NCBI GenBank assembly: GCA_903872875.1
Contig: CAIQMJ010000631.1
Span: 1-5,211 of the forward strand
Source of the DNA: an uncultured Variovorax sp.
GTDB taxonomy: Bacteria > Pseudomonadota > Gammaproteobacteria > Burkholderiales > Burkholderiaceae_C
Length of the DNA stretch: 5,211 nucleotides
Direction: 5' to 3'
The notes beneath the pieces were generated by a model. The model worked only from the letters and a program-made list of their open reading frames with translations. It was not told where the DNA came from and ran no database searches. Shown here in pieces: positions 4,807-5,211 of the stretch. Every line of letters begins with the position of its first letter. Within the stretch, counting starts at the first letter, position 1. A program made the position numbers and the translations under genes.

Positions 4807-5211
4807 ATGACCAGACTGAATGGAAAGACCGCCGTGATCACCGGCGGCGCTACGGGGATCGGCATCGCGGCAGCCAGGCGCTTCATCGAGGAAGGCGCCT
4901 TCGTCTTCATCTTCGGCCGCCGGCAGGAAGCACTCGACGCTGCCGTTGCGGACCTCGGGCCCAATGCCCGCGCTGTGAAGGGCTCCGTTTCGGACGAGGC
5001 CGACCTCGACCGGCTCTACGCGGCGGTGAAGGCCGAGCGCGGCGCCCTCGACATCGTCTTCGCCAATGCCGGCGCGGGAGGCCCGCTTGCGCTCGGCAAG
5101 ATCACCGCCAGCCACATCGACGAAACCTTCGACGCGAATGTGAAGGGCACGATCTTCACGGTCCAGAAAGCACTGCCGCTGATGGGCCAGGGCGGTTCGA
5201 TCATCCTGACC
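4807..5211 (+). CDS. Short-chain dehydrogenase/reductase (SDR), N-terminal half, 3' end outside window
   Basis: 135 codons are present, about half of a classical SDR (about 245 residues), and the frame is open at the right edge. It shows the Rossmann nucleotide-binding motif TGGATGIG (12-19), GRR after the second strand (37-39), the NAG motif (87-89) and the structural Asn of NVKG (111-114). The arginines at 38-39, with no acidic residue ending strand two, suggest preference for NADP(H). The catalytic Ser and YxxxK lie beyond the edge, so activity and substrate cannot be judged. Start: ATG at 4807 gives MTRLNGKTAVITGG, typical of the family; an in-frame ATG at 4798 would add three residues (MHV) and cannot be excluded, as neither has a strong ribosome binding site (GAAAG at 4793-4797). 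The divergent HxlR gene is its likely repressor. Confidence 0.9.
   Translation, partial: MTRLNGKTAVITGGATGIGIAAARRFIEEGAFVFIFGRRQEALDAAVADLGPNARAVKGSVSDEADLDRLYAAVKAERGALDIVFANAGAGGPLALGKITASHIDETFDANVKGTIFTVQKALPLMGQGGSIILT

Overview
The window is GC-rich and tightly packed. Gene order, operon style and codon use suggest a Gram-negative proteobacterium, most likely a betaproteobacterium of the Burkholderiales; this is inferred from memory of similar clusters, not from a search. About nine-tenths is coding. I see no mobile element, tRNA, rRNA, CRISPR array or integration scar.

Left part (minus strand, about 3104 down to 1): an apparent operon transcribed leftwards. In order it holds pxpA (LamB/YcsF-type 5-oxoprolinase subunit A), a small 82-residue biotin carboxyl carrier protein, a full-length biotin carboxylase of the AccC type, and a KipI/PxpB-like carboxyltransferase-domain protein that runs off the left edge. 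A pxpC/KipA-type partner is expected just beyond the edge. The genes are 29 nt and 8 nt apart, and the last pair overlaps by 4 nt (ATGA). PxpB and PxpC belong to the same family as the carboxyltransferase domain of urea carboxylase, so carrier protein, biotin carboxylase and CT subunits together resemble a urea carboxylase broken into separate polypeptides, with PxpA added. The cluster is either a 5-oxoproline (or related lactam/amide) hydrolysis system, or a biotin-dependent carboxylase of unknown substrate. It is the most interesting content of the window, although gene neighbourhoods of this type are known.

Middle (3105-4252): a 224-bp divergent intergenic region, then a plus-strand LysR-type regulator. 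The region holds a clear LysR-type dyad (ATCTGAA-A-TTCAGAT, an ATC-N9-GAT site) and a second AT-rich dyad 28 bp nearer pxpA. The regulator therefore very probably controls the pxp-carboxylase operon and itself.

Right part (4253-5211): a 78-bp convergent gap with no convincing terminator, a minus-strand HxlR-family repressor with two N-terminal cysteines, a 113-bp AT-richer divergent promoter region with repeats, and a plus-strand short-chain dehydrogenase/reductase that runs off the right edge. An HxlR regulator divergent from an oxidoreductase is a typical stress- or electrophile-responsive pair and looks functionally independent of the left operon.
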